The notes under the pieces are model-generated. The model was not told where the DNA came from. It did not search any database and saw only the letters and a program-made list of their open reading frames with translations. Source: Isoperla grammatica (lineage: Eukaryota; Arthropoda; Insecta; Plecoptera; Perlodidae). Taken from it: a stretch of DNA of 64,000 nt. Each line of letters begins with the position of its first letter. Position 1 is the first letter of the stretch. Shown here piece by piece: positions 10,940 through 23,699 of this stretch. Location: positions 20,889,228 through 20,953,227 of the forward strand of contig OX246746.1 of assembly GCA_945910005.1 (NCBI GenBank), in the 5' to 3' direction. Position numbers and translations under genes: made by a program.

Positions 10940-13070
10940 GCCTACGTCATGCTCTAGGTTCACAATGCGCTGGGATTTCCCATATTACTATCACTTTAAA
11001 AAAGCCTCTTTGTTTGGTTGTTGAAGTAACACAACTTTATATTACAACTAACTTCGTAAACATTACGGTTAAGGAGGGATTTTGAAAAAATACCAGCAAA
11101 ACCGCCCAATTGTTACTATCTGTGGATATCATGACACGGCGTTGTATCTCTGGACGCAGAGACGTTATGAACAGCTATACGCTAAATAAATAAATAATTA
11201 TGCGGACGAAAATTCTCAGTAAACATAAAGTTAAAAAGTTTTGTGTGTGGTATTTATTTACATATGTAAAGAGAGAAGGGGGCGGGGCAGGGTGGTAGGT
11301 TGCTGTGTTACATCTCTTAAATGGAATTATGTGGTGGGTGAAAAAGATGCGGCGACTCCAGTGTAAACATAGAAACCGTATTTGTCGTGTTGAAAAGCAC
11401 ACAACACTAATTGGTAAACACTGCCTGCCATATTTCCCTTGGTTATATTACTGCATACACTCTGGTTTATCAGAACCAAGGGACAACAAACCGAAATCAC
11501 ATGGAAAATACACGGTCCATTTCTCATTCATTTCCTGTCCGCATAGGTTCACAAACATTTATGCTTTGTTTTGTAGTTCATTACATTCGACCGTTTATTT
11601 GTTATCATATCCCAGACGTATTTTTCCATTTTTATTGAGCTTTTGACAAATGCCTACCCCTGCAGGCCTAGATCAATTTGAGATGTGTTAAATGGCAGGT
11701 GTGCGTACCGGCCTCTCGCTTGTCGCGTATACGTGCAATTCAAGGTTGCATGGTGGAGTCCCTACGGCATTTCCACGCCACGCCAACGCGCACGCCACGC
11801 TACGGCAATTGCCAATCAGTTATTACTACTGTCTCTCTCTCTCTCTCTAGCTTCGATTGCAATTGTAACTAAATGTAACTATTGGTGGTCTAAAGTGTAG
11901 ACAAAATCAGTATTATTGTCCTGGGTGGTGTATATCAAAATCAGATGTAAAAGCCTGCAATTACACTACACTTACACTACACGAAATAGGAAAATCAAAC
12001 AAACCTATTATACTGGTAAGCATGCCAATTTTATAAAAATCATTCAGGAAGTAAGTATATTCATATATATATATATATATTCATTTACAAAATGTATCAA
12101 ATAGATTTGTTATGTTATACTTTTGAAAGTAGATGCTGTATCCCTATTTATTTCGCTAATTAAATGCATTTTTGAATGACGGTTATATCATGACGTATAG
12201 TCTCTGAATCACTCAAGAAATATCTGCTTTCTACGCAATCATCTGCACCCGTACTTTGTGTCATAGCAACACTCGAAAATCTTTCGCTTCAAGTGATTGT
12301 TGATCAAAACAATTGTCTACTTCACAGCTCAAGACATGTTTGCTTGCTTCCGCGACAGAATGTTAGTATACGGCTGTGAGTAGAAATAAAACGACCTTAG
12401 TGGAATCGTAAACCTATTCTGGTTTCAATTTAAATCTGAACTATAAGACAATCATTTTCTAGACATACTTTACGAGAGTCTTTGCGAGAGCGTTTTGTGC
12501 GTTTGTGTCGCTCTTTAATGTATGCAGAGAGGCAATGAAGCACTGGCGAGATAAAAACGGAAAACACGTTTAAAGTGTGAAGTGGGCTATGTCCTCAACA
12601 TTATGAATACAGAGTAAAGAATGAGGACAACTTGTGTAGCCGAACACTCAACTTCTCGCTGACAATTATGTTCACAACATTGTTCCTTGAGTTCATAAAG
12701 ATTGCAGCTAGACTAATTTTGTAAACGGAATATTGTGTACAAGACTATGTATGCCTTTTGTTATTACAGTATTAACTTGTGGTATCTGTGCAAATTGTCA
12801 AGCATGTTATTGTTTGCGTTTGCATATTATTCAAGGTATTGCGATACCGCATGTCTGGCTTATTGAAAAGATTGTTCTCCAGTAAGTCAGTAATATTTTA
12901 TTGATGCAATTAAAACAGAGTGACGTCTCCGTTACTGAAGAAATGGAGCGGATACCTCAAGTCTTGAATAATAATAATTTGTTTGTTTGTTCTTTTATTG
13001 GTTGTTGTTTTTGTGTTTTACCTGTCATATAATGTCAATTGTGTTCGTTTTGGGCCTTTAGGGTTGGATT
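10940..13070. other. Unique DNA, no recognised gene
   Basis: Overlapping short frames on both strands between 11175 and 11900 show no conserved motif and cancel each other out. A short TC run at about 11830 and a TA run at 12063-12080 are the only simple repeats. Confidence 0.4.
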
Positions 13071-13074
13071 GGAA

Positions 13075-13230
13075 ATATTTATAATAAATAATAATATAAA
13101 AATACAATATAAATATATAACAATAGGTCATAAATATTATATATAATTATATTATATATTTATTTAGAGATTTATGTATAGTTTATATATAATATATACA
13201 AATATAATAAAAAAAAATAAAAAATAAGAA
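13075..13230. repeat. Nearly pure A/T tract
   Basis: About 150 bases with very few G or C, mixing ataat, tatata and poly(A) strings. Low-complexity DNA. Confidence 0.85.
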
Positions 13231-13234
13231 TAAC

Positions 13235-13965
13235 ACGAATTAATTAGTTCCTAGTGTTCACAATATAGGATAGGTACTTGTATAGTTGCTGACTGCTGTC
13301 ACACGCATATTTTATCAATAGCGAGAGGCTCATCTTCATCTGGGTTAGTTGCGTCTTGTGGGCGATTTTACTACTACTACAACCCTACACGAAAACATTA
13401 CTTGCCTATTCACATATTTTAGTACATACAATTTTATTGATAGGAATATGAATGTGAAAATGACGCTATATTTATTAAGATTATTTCGAGATGGTCAATT
13501 GATATGAAGGGATGTCTGTAAGTAAAACTGAACCAGGGATAAAATGATCGGGGGTTGGGGGGGGTTGATCTCTCCATTCACCCGTCAATTCGCACCCTGA
13601 GCTTACCCCAATCGTAGCCCACTTCAAGTATGTGGGAACTGCTATCCTTATTTCTTTGAAGCATGGTTCTTCTATACTTGTATCTTATTTGTTCTTCTAT
13701 TAAGTTGAATGCATCTTAACGCATTGAGATGTGTGGAGAGTCACTGTGTCGCGTTGCAGGGATGCTATTAGCACGGGCAGATCCTGCCTTGAGCGAACAT
13801 TGCTGCTGACACGGCCAGTGAAACTAGAGGGGTTTACTTTTATGATGATCCAACGCAAGACAGTAATCCACTCGGCGCGTGACGATCGCATCTCTCTCTA
13901 TTGCTCGCAATACTGGGCCACGACACTAGAGATATTGAGAAAGTGATTCCACTTAAGCGAAATGT
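13235..13965. other. No recognised feature
   Basis: Frames of 60-70 codons overlap on both strands at 13700-13946, in DNA of higher GC than the surroundings. Neither translation shows a family motif. Confidence 0.35.
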
Positions 13966-13969
13966 GTTT

Positions 13970-14194
13970 TTTTTTATCATCTCGATAGTGAGTTTATACA
14001 CTTTCAAATATTTGTTATTGTTAAGATTTTTATTCCTGTAATTAACTCGAAAATTTAGTATTAATTTACTATTGAAATTACATTTTTATCATCTCGATAA
14101 TGAGTTTATAAACTTTCGAATATTTGTTATTGTTAAGATTTTTATTCCTGTAATTAACTCGAAAATTTAGAATTAATTTACTATTGAAATTACA
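13970..14194. repeat. 112-bp tandem duplication
   Basis: Two copies begin atctcgatagtgagttta and atctcgataatgagttta, 112 bases apart. They continue with ttgttattgttaagattttt and attaactcgaaaatttag. Only a few substitutions separate them. Confidence 0.92.
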
Positions 14195-14330
14195 ATCGTA
14201 ACATTTCTAATATTTGACCGATTTTTAATTAATTGTTTAGCTGATACAAACAAAATTCCGCGTAGAAATCACCTTTTATATTTAAACATTCTTAAGATAT
14301 CAATAAAAAACGTTTACTTAGCAAGTTAAG
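14195..14330 (+). repeat. Dispersed repeat A, copy 1
   Basis: Pattern tcgtaacatttctaatattt, ttgtttagctgatacaaa, aattccgcgtag, aagatatcaataaa matches 47225-47375 closely. Confidence 0.7.
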
Positions 14331-14556
14331 TCCATTACCCTTAACTTCATTTTTACGAGCGATATGCATTGATCTTTATGGTAAACGAACAAATTCAGTT
14401 ACATTCTACAACAATCGAGATTACCTGAGAACATTTGCCAACGATGACGATTCTTGTTGCCTTATTATATAAGTCTATATACGTCTTGATTATTGCAATC
14501 ATGTATCCGAGACAATAAGTGAAGGACAGTTACAAAAAGCCATTATAATTAAACAA

Positions 14557-14622
14557 AGAAATAGGATTCGAACCCAGTGCTGTACGCATTGGATCTACTG
14601 CATTAGCCACCACGGACGCCAA
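14557..14622 (-). pseudogene. tRNA-derived sequence
   Basis: On the minus strand box A-like tggctaatgcag and a perfect box B ggttcgaatcc are spaced as in a tRNA. The T stem pairs only in part and the anticodon arm is unclear. This is a likely decayed SINE head, not a working tRNA. Confidence 0.45.
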
Positions 14623-14639
14623 CTTTTCCCAAAACCTAA

Positions 14640-15455
14640 GCTGTATAAATGTTGTGTATAACTTAATTTAAATCAATTGTAAGCCACAGTAATTAAGGTA
14701 ATTGCTTCTAATGAGGGCTTGCGTTCAATCCCTGCATATATTTGAATACTAGATAAAGTAAACTCGTTAAGCGCAAAGACATTACACATGAGCTGGTGTA
14801 TACTTGGTTTGCAGATGAGTGTTCGCTGGTTGTTTCTAGTCACTTAGCAAAACCAAGAGGCTCGAAGTTTACAGTTGTCCAATTAAATAGAGTTTAGATG
14901 GCTGGCGCGGATAAGACTGAAGCTCTCAGCATCAATCGGAGAGCTGGCCATGCAGTGATATACTTCAAGTCAGGTGGTGAGAATTATTCCCTGCACACTC
15001 GGACAAGTGCAATAAAACTTGCTTGGTCTAGACTGCCGACCTACGTTCTATTGTACATCCGAGTAGAAAATTGAGGGGAACTTTCAACGGGGCAATTCAA
15101 CTAGAGAACTTTTGAAATTAAGTTTAATTTATAACAAAACTTGGACAGCTAGAATGAAGAATGGCTGGATTTCAAAGTATGAAAGAATAAAATTGTTACA
15201 CACATTCTACGCAGAATTTGATCGTGTAAGATTTTTGCGTCTTCTGCCTCGAATGCCAAAGGTGCCAAGCTTGATAACTGATTAGGTCTAAAATTCTTCT
15301 AAATATAAATGACTTGCATCAATTAATATTATACAAGCATAAATAAAACCGCTGACGTATTTTCATAATTGAGCAGTGTTCCCGAAGATGTAAGTTATTA
15401 TTTAAGTTATTTAATGCGGATTTACTTCCATAATTGCGTTATTAAATGAGACGAA
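14640..15455. other. Unique DNA, no recognised gene
   Basis: No exon-like frame. A weak box B-like string at about 14710 (gcgttcaatccc) was not enough to call. Confidence 0.4.
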
Positions 15456-15655
15456 CTTGTACTTCAAGTGAAGCTCTAGATTGTCAAGTGCAACTCAAGG
15501 TCGTCAAGTGAAGCTCAAGATTGTCAAGTGCAACTCAAGGTCGTCAAGTGAAGCTCAAGATTGTCAAGTGCAACTCAATGTCGTCAAGTGAAGCTTAAGA
15601 TTGTCAAGTGCAACTCAAGGTCGTCAAGTGAAGCTCAAGGTCGTCAAGTGACGCA
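15456..15655. repeat. 40-bp minisatellite, about 5 copies
   Basis: Units alternate gtcaagtgaagctcaagatt and gtcaagtgcaactcaaggtc. Each 40-bp unit is thus a dimer of a related 20-bp motif starting gtcaagtg. The same gtcaagtg string occurs in the larger 43-bp array 270 bases downstream. Confidence 0.93.
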
Positions 15656-15924
15656 GTGTTCAGACACGTTGAAAATCCCATTAGACTAGAGACTGCTTCT
15701 CACATAGTCGTTCCAGCTCACTTTACGTTGTTAATCTTCACGAAAGTGGTTTTTAGTTTTAATTCAACTAGCTATGTTATGACGTGGATTATTAAGATTC
15801 TAGGATCATCTCGCGATAAAGCGACGCAATGAAGCGTTCCTCAAAACTATGAGCTCAGCCATTCTGCTAGTGTACTAATAGCAATACATTCTTTAAAAGA
15901 AAATATATTGTAAGTATATTGTGT

Positions 15925-18412
15925 GTACGAGAATGAGTGTCAGCGTGACATGCAGGACTTCAAGTGCGCGTGAGAGTGAGCGTCAGCGAGACACAGGACG
16001 GCAAGTGCGCGTGAGAGTGAGTGTCAGCGTGACATGCAGGACGTCAAGTGCGCGTGAGAGTGAGTGCCAGCGTGACATGCAGGACGTCAAGTGCGCGTGA
16101 GAGTGAGTGTCAGCGAGACATGCAGGACGTCAAGTGCGCGTGAGAGTGAGTGTCAGCGTGACATGCAGGACGTCAAGTGCGCGTGAGAGTGAGTGTCAGC
16201 GTGACATGCAGGACGTCAAGTGCGCGTGAAAGTGAGTGTCAGCGTGACATGCAGGACGTCAAGTGCGCGTGAGAGTGAGTGTCAGCGTGACATGCAGGAC
16301 GTCAAGTGCGCGTGAGAGTGAGTGTCAGCGTGACATGCAGGACGTCAAGTGCGCGTGAGAGTGAGTGTCAACGTGACATGCAGGACGTCAAGTGCGCGTG
16401 AGAGTGAGTGCCAGCGTGACATGCAGGACGTAAATGCGCGTGAGAGTGAGTGCCAGCGTGACATGCAGGACGTCAAGTGCGCGTGAGAGTGAGTGTCAGC
16501 GTGACATGCAGGACGTCAAGTGCGCGTGAGAGTGAGTGTCAGCGTGACATGAAGGACGTCAAGTGCGCGTGAGAGTGAGTGTCAGCGTGACATGCAGGAC
16601 GTCAAGTGCGCGTGAAAATGAGTGTCAGCAAGACATGCAGGACGTCAAGTGCGCGTGAGAGTGAGTGTCAGCGAGACATGCAGGACGTCAAGTGCGCGTG
16701 AGAGTGAGTGTCAGCGTGACATGCAGGACGTCAAGTGCGCGTGAGAGTGAGTGTCAGCGTGACATGCAGGACGTCAAGTGCGCGTGAGAGTGAGTGTCAG
16801 CGTGACATGCAGGACGTCAAGTGCGCGTGAGAGTGAGTGTCAGCGTGACATTCAGGACGTCAAGTGCGCGTGAGAGTGAGTGTCAGCGTGACATGCAGGA
16901 CGTCAAGTGCGCGTGAGAGTGAGTGGCAGCGTGACATGCAGGACGTCAAGTGCGCGTGAGAGTGAGTGGCAGCGTGACATGCAGGACGTCAAGTGCGCGT
17001 GAGAGTGAGTGTCAGCGTGACATGCAGGACGTCAAGTGCGCGTGAGAGTGAGTGGCAGCGTGACATGCAGGACGTCAAGTGCGCGTGAGAGTGAGTGTCA
17101 GCGTGACATGCAGGACGTCAAGTGCGCGTGAGAGTGAGTGGCAGCGTGACATGCAGGACGTCAAGTGCGCGTGAGAGTGAGTGGCAGCGTGACATGCAGG
17201 ACGTCAAGTGCGCGTGAGAGTGAGTGTCAGCGTGACATGCAGGACGTCAAGTGCGCGTGAGAGTGAGTGTTAGCGTGACATGCAGGACGTCAAGTGCGCG
17301 TGAGAGTGAGTGCCAGCGTGACATGCAGGACGTCAAGTGCGCGTGAGAGTGAGTGTCAGCGTGACATGCAGGACGTCAAGTACGCGTGAGAGTGAGTGTC
17401 AGCGTGACATGCAGGACGTCAAGTGCGCGTGAGAGTGAGTGCCAGCGTGACATGCAGGACGTCAAGTGCGCGTGAGAGTGAGTGTCAGCGTGACATGCAG
17501 GACGTCAAGTGCGCGTGAGAGTGAGTGCCAGCGTGACATGCATGACGTCAAGTGCGCGTGAGAGTGAGTGTCAGCGTGACATGCAGGACGTCAAGTGCGC
17601 GTGAGAGTGAGTGTCAGTGTGACAAGCAGGACGTCAAGTGCGCGTGAGAGTGAGTGTCAGCGTGACATGCAGGACGTCAAGTGCGCGTGAGAGTGAGTGT
17701 CAGCGTGACATGCAGGACGTCAAGTGCGCGTGAGAGTGAGTGTCAGCGTGACATGCAGGACGTCAAGTGCGCGTGAGAGTGAGTGCCAGCGTGACATGCA
17801 GGACGTCAAGTGCGCGTGAGAGTGAGTGCCAGCGTGACATGCAGGACGTCAAGTGCGCGTGCGAGTGAGTGTCAGTGTGACATGCAGGACGTCAAGTGCG
17901 CGAGAGAGTGTGTCAGCGTGAGATGCAGGACGTCAAGTGCGCGTGAGAGTGAGTGTCAGCGTGACATGCAGGACGTCAAGTGCGCGTGAGAGTGAGTGGC
18001 AGCGTGACATGCAGGACGTCAAGTGCGCGTGAGAGTGAGTGGCAGCGTGACATGCAGGACGTCAAGTGCGCGTGAGAGTGAGTGGCAGCGTGAGATGCAG
18101 GACGTTAAGTGCGCGTGAGAGTGAGTGTCAGCGTGACATGCAGGACGTCAAGTGCGCGTGAGAGTGAGTGTCAGCGTGACATGCAGGACGTCAAGTGCGC
18201 GTGAGAGTGAGTGTCAGCGTGACATGCAGGACGTCAAGTGCGCGTGAGAGTGAGTGTCAGCGTGACATGCAGGACGTCAAGTGCGCGTGAGAGTGAGTGT
18301 CAGCGTGACATGCAGGACGTCAAGTGCGCGTGAGAGTGAGTGTCAGCGTGACATGCAGGACGTCAAGTGCGCGTGAGAGTGAGTGTCAGCGTGACATGCA
18401 GGACGTCAAGGG
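15925..18412. repeat. 43-bp minisatellite, about 57 copies
   Basis: The unit reads gacgtcaagtgcgcgtgaga then gtgagtgtcagcgtgacatg and cag. Units are very uniform, with recurrent variants (gtgtcagc, gtgccagc, gtggcagc) scattered along the array. This suggests ongoing exchange between copies. The period is not a multiple of three and every frame is full of TGA stops, so it is not coding. Each unit holds gacgtcaa, close to the CRE sequence. A substitution near 17542 makes a perfect tgacgtca. The array ends in a degenerate unit ggtctgtgaaagcggagtgt. Confidence 0.97.
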
Positions 18413-18930
18413 TCTGTGAAAGCGGAGTGTCAAGTGCTTGTGGTGACAACTACATGGAAATACGGAAATAAAAGGAAGAATGTATTCATTTCATAATTGG
18501 ATAATTAAAATGCGTGAATGTGAAAAGCTATTGTGCTAAGTTAATGACGAGCTGTGAGCGAGAAAAAAGAATATCAGCTTCAAGTGACATGTGTGAATGG
18601 CCAACTTATTATGTACACTACACACACCGACGGCCGACTGCGACATACATAAATCTAGTGCAGTAAAGATATATTCTTGTATCACACGTCTTCGCGTTCG
18701 CTCAGTAGCTCCGATAGTCAATTAGTATAACGAGGGGTCTCGCGAGTCCTAGTATGTAGCCCACTAAAGCAAATTCCCTCTCGTCCAGGTCTTGAGTATG
18801 TCCAACTCTAAAATACACGCTCTACCTCTATACTAGTTCTAGAAGTGAAATAAGTCAAATAATGGATCAGTATCGATCGGTAATTTTATCGATCGATAGG
18901 AAAATAAAAAGGCTAGGCGTGTAGTGAATA
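18413..18930. other. No recognised feature
   Basis: Unique DNA with a local repeat of tatcgatcg around 18872-18900. Confidence 0.4.
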
Positions 18931-18931
18931 G

Positions 18932-19257
18932 TATTCATAGTTCCCACGTGACGTCACAGCGGCCATGATTGCGACACAATTGATGAGGACCACTCCTAGA
19001 TCATTGGCAAATACTATTCAAATTCGATAAAAAAGCCTAATTTAGAATTTAAAAAGTAACCATAAGTAGCCTAATAAAAAAATGGAAAAATTATGACACA
19101 TACCAATTGTATTTAAAAACACGCTGTTTTTAAAGAACTAAGAATATCAGTGTTCTGCCACAACCGCCTTCAATTGTTTCTCCATAGCAACGTCAAAGTT
19201 TGATCACAAATGTGGCCGCCACGCGCAAAGATGTGACGTACGTGCAACCTATGAATT
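18932..19257. mobile_element. Miniature element with terminal inverted repeats carrying CRE-like sites
   Basis: The left end attcatagttcccacgtg then acgtcaca is mirrored at the right end. The reverse complement there is attcataggttgcacgt then acgtcaca, with one indel and about three mismatches over 26 bases. The internal 270 bases are AT-rich and non-coding. The left repeat contains cacgtgacgtcac, an E-box overlapping a CRE. I see no clear target-site duplication. The element class is inferred from the inverted ends alone. Confidence 0.5.
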
Positions 19258-19338
19258 GAGAAATTGAACGACGATGAAAAATAAAATCCTAGAAATTGAA
19301 CAACTAACATACTAGAATTATTGTGTAAAACATTTCCA

Positions 19339-19402
19339 GACGCGAGTCTTAAGTATGAAACTAAGAGCGAGTTCTAAGTATGAAACTAAGCGCGAGTTCT
19401 AA
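19339..19402. repeat. Short tandem repeat, about 2.5 copies of 28 bp
   Basis: gcgagttctaagtatgaaac recurs in tandem, with taag spacers. Confidence 0.85.
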
Positions 19403-19754
19403 GGGTTAAGAGACTCTCTCTTGTATGTTATCTCTTTTACGACGCCCTTAACACTAGCGAAGGTATCGTTTACAGTTAACTCCTTCGAGAGCATGTGTTT
19501 GTTAAGCGTAGTCTGCAGAGCAAGAAGACGCTTTGCCAGCTCGCGTTAGCCTTATCGTGGCCCAGCTAATTAATGCATGGATTACGAATAATACCTAGAT
19601 AATAGTAAGTATTATGGGCCCGTTAGATGTTGTTTCAACCGGGTATAATTATTACTCAAAGTCTTCTGAAAAACAATCTTATTTTAAAATCATACAATGT
19701 TAATGTAAATGTGTTTAGTATACATTACAATAACTTAGTAAATAAAACTTTATC

Positions 19755-19850
19755 GTTTACTAGGTCAGTGGTTATAAGAACTGATTTTCAGTGGGGGACA
19801 TGTATAGATACCATTTATTAGGCCTATGTGCTTCGTTACTTTGAAGGGTT
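19755..19850 (+). repeat. Dispersed repeat C, copy 1
   Basis: gttataagaactgattttca, gtgg, then tatgtgcttcgtt matches 32925-33000. It also matches, in reverse, 34655-34760 and 48108-48190. Confidence 0.65.
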
Positions 19851-20556
19851 CTTGAAGAGTTCTCTAGATATCAGTAAAATAGTTAACGATAATTTATTAT
19901 TGCCAGATACCCTTTACCGTTAACAGTCCTTGCAGAAAATGTTAGTTACAATGCTGTGGAAAATACTGTTTTGTTAGGTTGTTGGTGATCTTTTACAGTT
20001 TACCCGCAATGTGGTGAATTATGCACAAGGAATAAGCGTAAGTTTCAAGATTGCATAACTGTTAGTTCTATCTCTGTAATTGATTGGAGATAAGCGTGGA
20101 GCGGCGTGAGTAGGCAGGGCGTGAATCCCCCACCATGAAAAGTGCCACCCATCCACCAACAACCCTCTCGACTTGTCAAATAACATAACGAAACCTGAGG
20201 AGAGCAATCTATCAACTACTCCCTTCTCGATTTCGTCTTCTTTTACTTTCCTTCTTCTTTTCTTCTTCGTCTTCTTCGTCTTTTTCTTGTGACTGATCAA
20301 TAACGAGAACTCAGGTTCACAGGAAAACAAACTAATTCCGTCCAGATTGGAGGCTTTAGGTTGACTCCATCCATGCATCGTACAATACTAAGAGGATTGC
20401 CGGAATGTATTTTTATTTTAACTTTTAAGAGGGCTTTATTTTTACGTCGCACGGTTGAACAAGATTGTAGATCAGATTCTATCAGCAGGATTACACTGTC
20501 TCTGCGTCAATACCTCACTAATTATTCTATACTACCAGTATGTACAAATGTTTACA

Positions 20557-20820
20557 ACTCACACTAATGTTATAACAATACAATTGTTTGCTCTTATATA
20601 TTAAGAAGCACATTTTTTCAGCCAATGAAAAAGCCACCAAAATAACAAATAGTGTTTGTACTTTAAAGTACATTATAACGCTTATTATTATTTAAAACTC
20701 ACATCAATGATTTTACATTACAACTGTTTGCTTTTACATTATGAACAACATTTTTCCAGCAAATGAAAAAGCCAACAAAATAAAAAATAGTGTTTGCACT
20801 TTAAAGTACATTATAACTTA
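20557..20820. repeat. About 138-bp tandem duplication
   Basis: Two diverged copies share aactcacactaatg/aactcacatcaatg, caatgaaaaagcca and actttaaagtacattataac. Confidence 0.85.
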
Positions 20821-20824
20821 GATG

Positions 20825-21335
20825 AGTGTTCGCAATATTGAAGACTTAGCGAAGCAACAAAACAAGGTCCCAAGTTGCATAGATAACTGTCAGTACTTAG
20901 AGCTTTGTTCAGCAAACTAATGGGATGATATTACAGGTTATCGTTGTTGCGTCCTTACCATACGGATGCTGCAAGATGGATCCATGAGGGGCGATAAATT
21001 GCCAACCCAGGTGGTATGTAGTGGTTAAGACGGGACCAGCAGGTGGTATTCCTGTACTCATGTACTCCTGTACTGCTGTACTATCTTCGTGGATCCAAAC
21101 AAGAACGAAATGGTTTGTCTATACTAATTAGCCACTGAATGAATTTTCTCTCTCCAAGCAAATTTGGGGATCAGTACTTACTGGCCAATAAAAGGGAATA
21201 CTAAATTCTACATGTTGTTTTCGTATGGGTTTTGGAAACCCCCAACAATATAGGAGTGTGGATCGTGTATGGGCTTATCCTACTTCCAATGCAGAAGATC
21301 AGTGGTTCGATTCACGATTGTAATTAAATTAATTA
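20825..21335. other. No recognised feature
   Basis: A tRNA box B-like string (gtggttcgattcacg, about 21302) lacks a convincing cloverleaf. gtactcctgtactgctgtac at about 21060 is a small local repeat. Confidence 0.35.
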
Positions 21336-21339
21336 GTTC

Positions 21340-21505
21340 TCAATTGTTTAAATAATAACAGAAATACAAATCGTATAACAATTCCAATATTTGAAATTGT
21401 GTTCATTGTTTAACGAATACAAAACCAAATCTTTCGGTTTAAAATCACTTTTCAATATATTGAAGCGTTCTCAAGCCATCATTAAAGTACTAACTTCGTG
21501 CGTAT
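21340..21505 (+). repeat. Dispersed repeat A, copy 2
   Basis: Shares aacaattccaatatttgaa, attgtttaacgaatacaaaa and ttcaatatattgaagcgttc with other A copies. Confidence 0.65.
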
Positions 21506-21509
21506 AGGT

Positions 21510-22435
21510 GTCCTGACTAGCAAGATGCTCTTCACAGAATCTACTGTGCATAGCGACGTTGCATGGTAGTTAATAGCTTACCACTATGATCTCCTATTGG
21601 TCAATCCAGTGGCGTAATCGGGAGGAGAGGTGTGCATGTGCTTGGGCGACTACAGCCCCCCCACCCCCTCCAAAAATACCAGCTTTAATAATTATACTCC
21701 TCAAATCATCTTAATTTACGCAAAGAATTAAACACATTTCCTATTAATTTCTCTATTTGCCTAATCAGGTCGAAACTCCCGTATAGGTGAAATTGTATAA
21801 GTTTTAATAATATAGACATTTTTTTATGTGTAATGTATGTAGTTGTAAAGTTTTTAATATATCCCGTCCAGCAAAGCACCCTCTTCTTCTAAAACACATT
21901 AAAACCACTTCAAAAATAATTTTTTAATTGCCTGCGGCGCAACTGTGGGGGTTTGTGTCGTCTGTACTCATTACAGCTATGTCCGCTACTTTGGGGCAGC
22001 TTCCCTCGGAATATATTCCTTCGTACGCCACTGGGTCGATCACTGCTTCGCACACAAGCCCGGGTAATATGGGTAATATACACTACATGAACAACCCCTT
22101 CAAAAGAACCAATTTTATCTCTCCAGTGTCGAATTTCCACTACGCATTTGCTCGTCCGCTGTTTTTGTGCGACCGCCAAAAGATCAATCGACTCATCCGT
22201 CCGACCGTCATAAAAGTATCGTATATAAAAACCGAATGCCAGTTATTTCGATGCGTGTAAATGGTGAATGTGAAGATTGATTTTCGGATTTATGCTGGCT
22301 GGTGACATTAAAGGGAAATGTGAGCTGTTCAACTTTTATAACCGTGCAAGATCAAAGATCAGAATCAAGGTTGATTTGATACATAATATTAAAAAAGTTG
22401 TTTCACAAACATTTAGTTTCAAAAGAACTAAAAAT
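21510..22435. other. No recognised gene
   Basis: Frames at 21910-22260 overlap on opposite strands and are unconvincing. A C-rich run lies at about 21655. Confidence 0.4.
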
Positions 22436-22439
22436 TGGA

Positions 22440-22640
22440 TTAACAACATTTCAAATATTACAATCATTACGGTCTTCATTTTGGAAACAAATTAGTTTTT
22501 TTTTTCCAAAATAACAAAAAGAATTAAATATTTAAAACGTTTTTAATCCATTGTTTAGTTATCACGAAACAAACTTTTGGTTATTAACTCATTTTTCAAT
22601 ATTGTGTAGCGTCAAGGGATTGGATACACAATAATAGCGT
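22440..22640 (+). repeat. Dispersed repeat A, copy 3
   Basis: Shares tttaatccattgtttagtta, cgaaacaaacttttggttat and tttttcaatattgtgtagcg. Confidence 0.65.
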
Positions 22641-22644
22641 TCCC

Positions 22645-23465
22645 CAGAGATCACTAAAACGGGTCATTTTCGCGCTGTTTCAACAGTGCGACTACCCTAC
22701 TTGTTAATTGTTGTTCGTAAGTTGTTCACATTGTAAAGGCATGCTTGCTTTAAGTTGTACCATAACTTACCTGATTACTGTCATTGTATCATGTCCATTA
22801 TTCGTGAATTAACAGAAAGTTTATAAAATCGAGAAACACCTTTTTGAATCCGATAGTAGATAAATCTCTTTTGATAGTGATTTAAATTGGATTTAATATC
22901 TGCACATAAATAATGAATGAGTGTTTGTAAACTCACATGTGTATCTTTTATTATTCCCGAAAAAAATTATTTTTACAAGAGCGAACATACAAGCAAAGGG
23001 AATACGGAAACATCACTTACGTTGTTTCTGTATCATCAAAGATTTACAACATATTTGAAAGCGTTCCTCATGAACGTCTGTCTATAGACCAGGATCACAA
23101 AGTTGAAACTGTCATTTCACTTTCGATAAAGTTAGAAACACACTTCCCTTATATTTATTCTTAGAACTTTGTCTTGCCTTTGAAACAATCTTAAATTCCA
23201 AAACAAAATCTTAAGCTCATTATATATAGTGCCTGGACGCCAGCGAAGATTTCGCGTGTCAAACGGTTTCCGATAAAGTTTCATGCAGATGTCTTGTTAA
23301 GCGGAGTAATAGCAGGAAAGTTGGCGTTTATCAGTAGTTTTAATATCTACCTCGTTGAAAGATTTTCAAATAATGCTTATTAATTGACACTTTGTGTAAG
23401 ACCATTTACAAAATATGGGCCCATACAATTTACTATTTAATATTTATTTTGTATTCATGTTTATT
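22645..23465. other. Unique DNA, no recognised gene
   Basis: A 75-codon frame at 22937-23164 is Lys/Ser-rich with no domain and no splice context. Confidence 0.4.
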
Positions 23466-23466
23466 A

Positions 23467-23695
<229 letters not shown>

Positions 23696-23699
23696 TTGA

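Noticed and set aside
15925..18412. CRISPR-like array
   Set aside because: Units are contiguous with no unique spacers, and the genome is eukaryotic.
21290..21340. tRNA-derived head (gtggttcgattcacg)
   Set aside because: Box A and stems could not be found.
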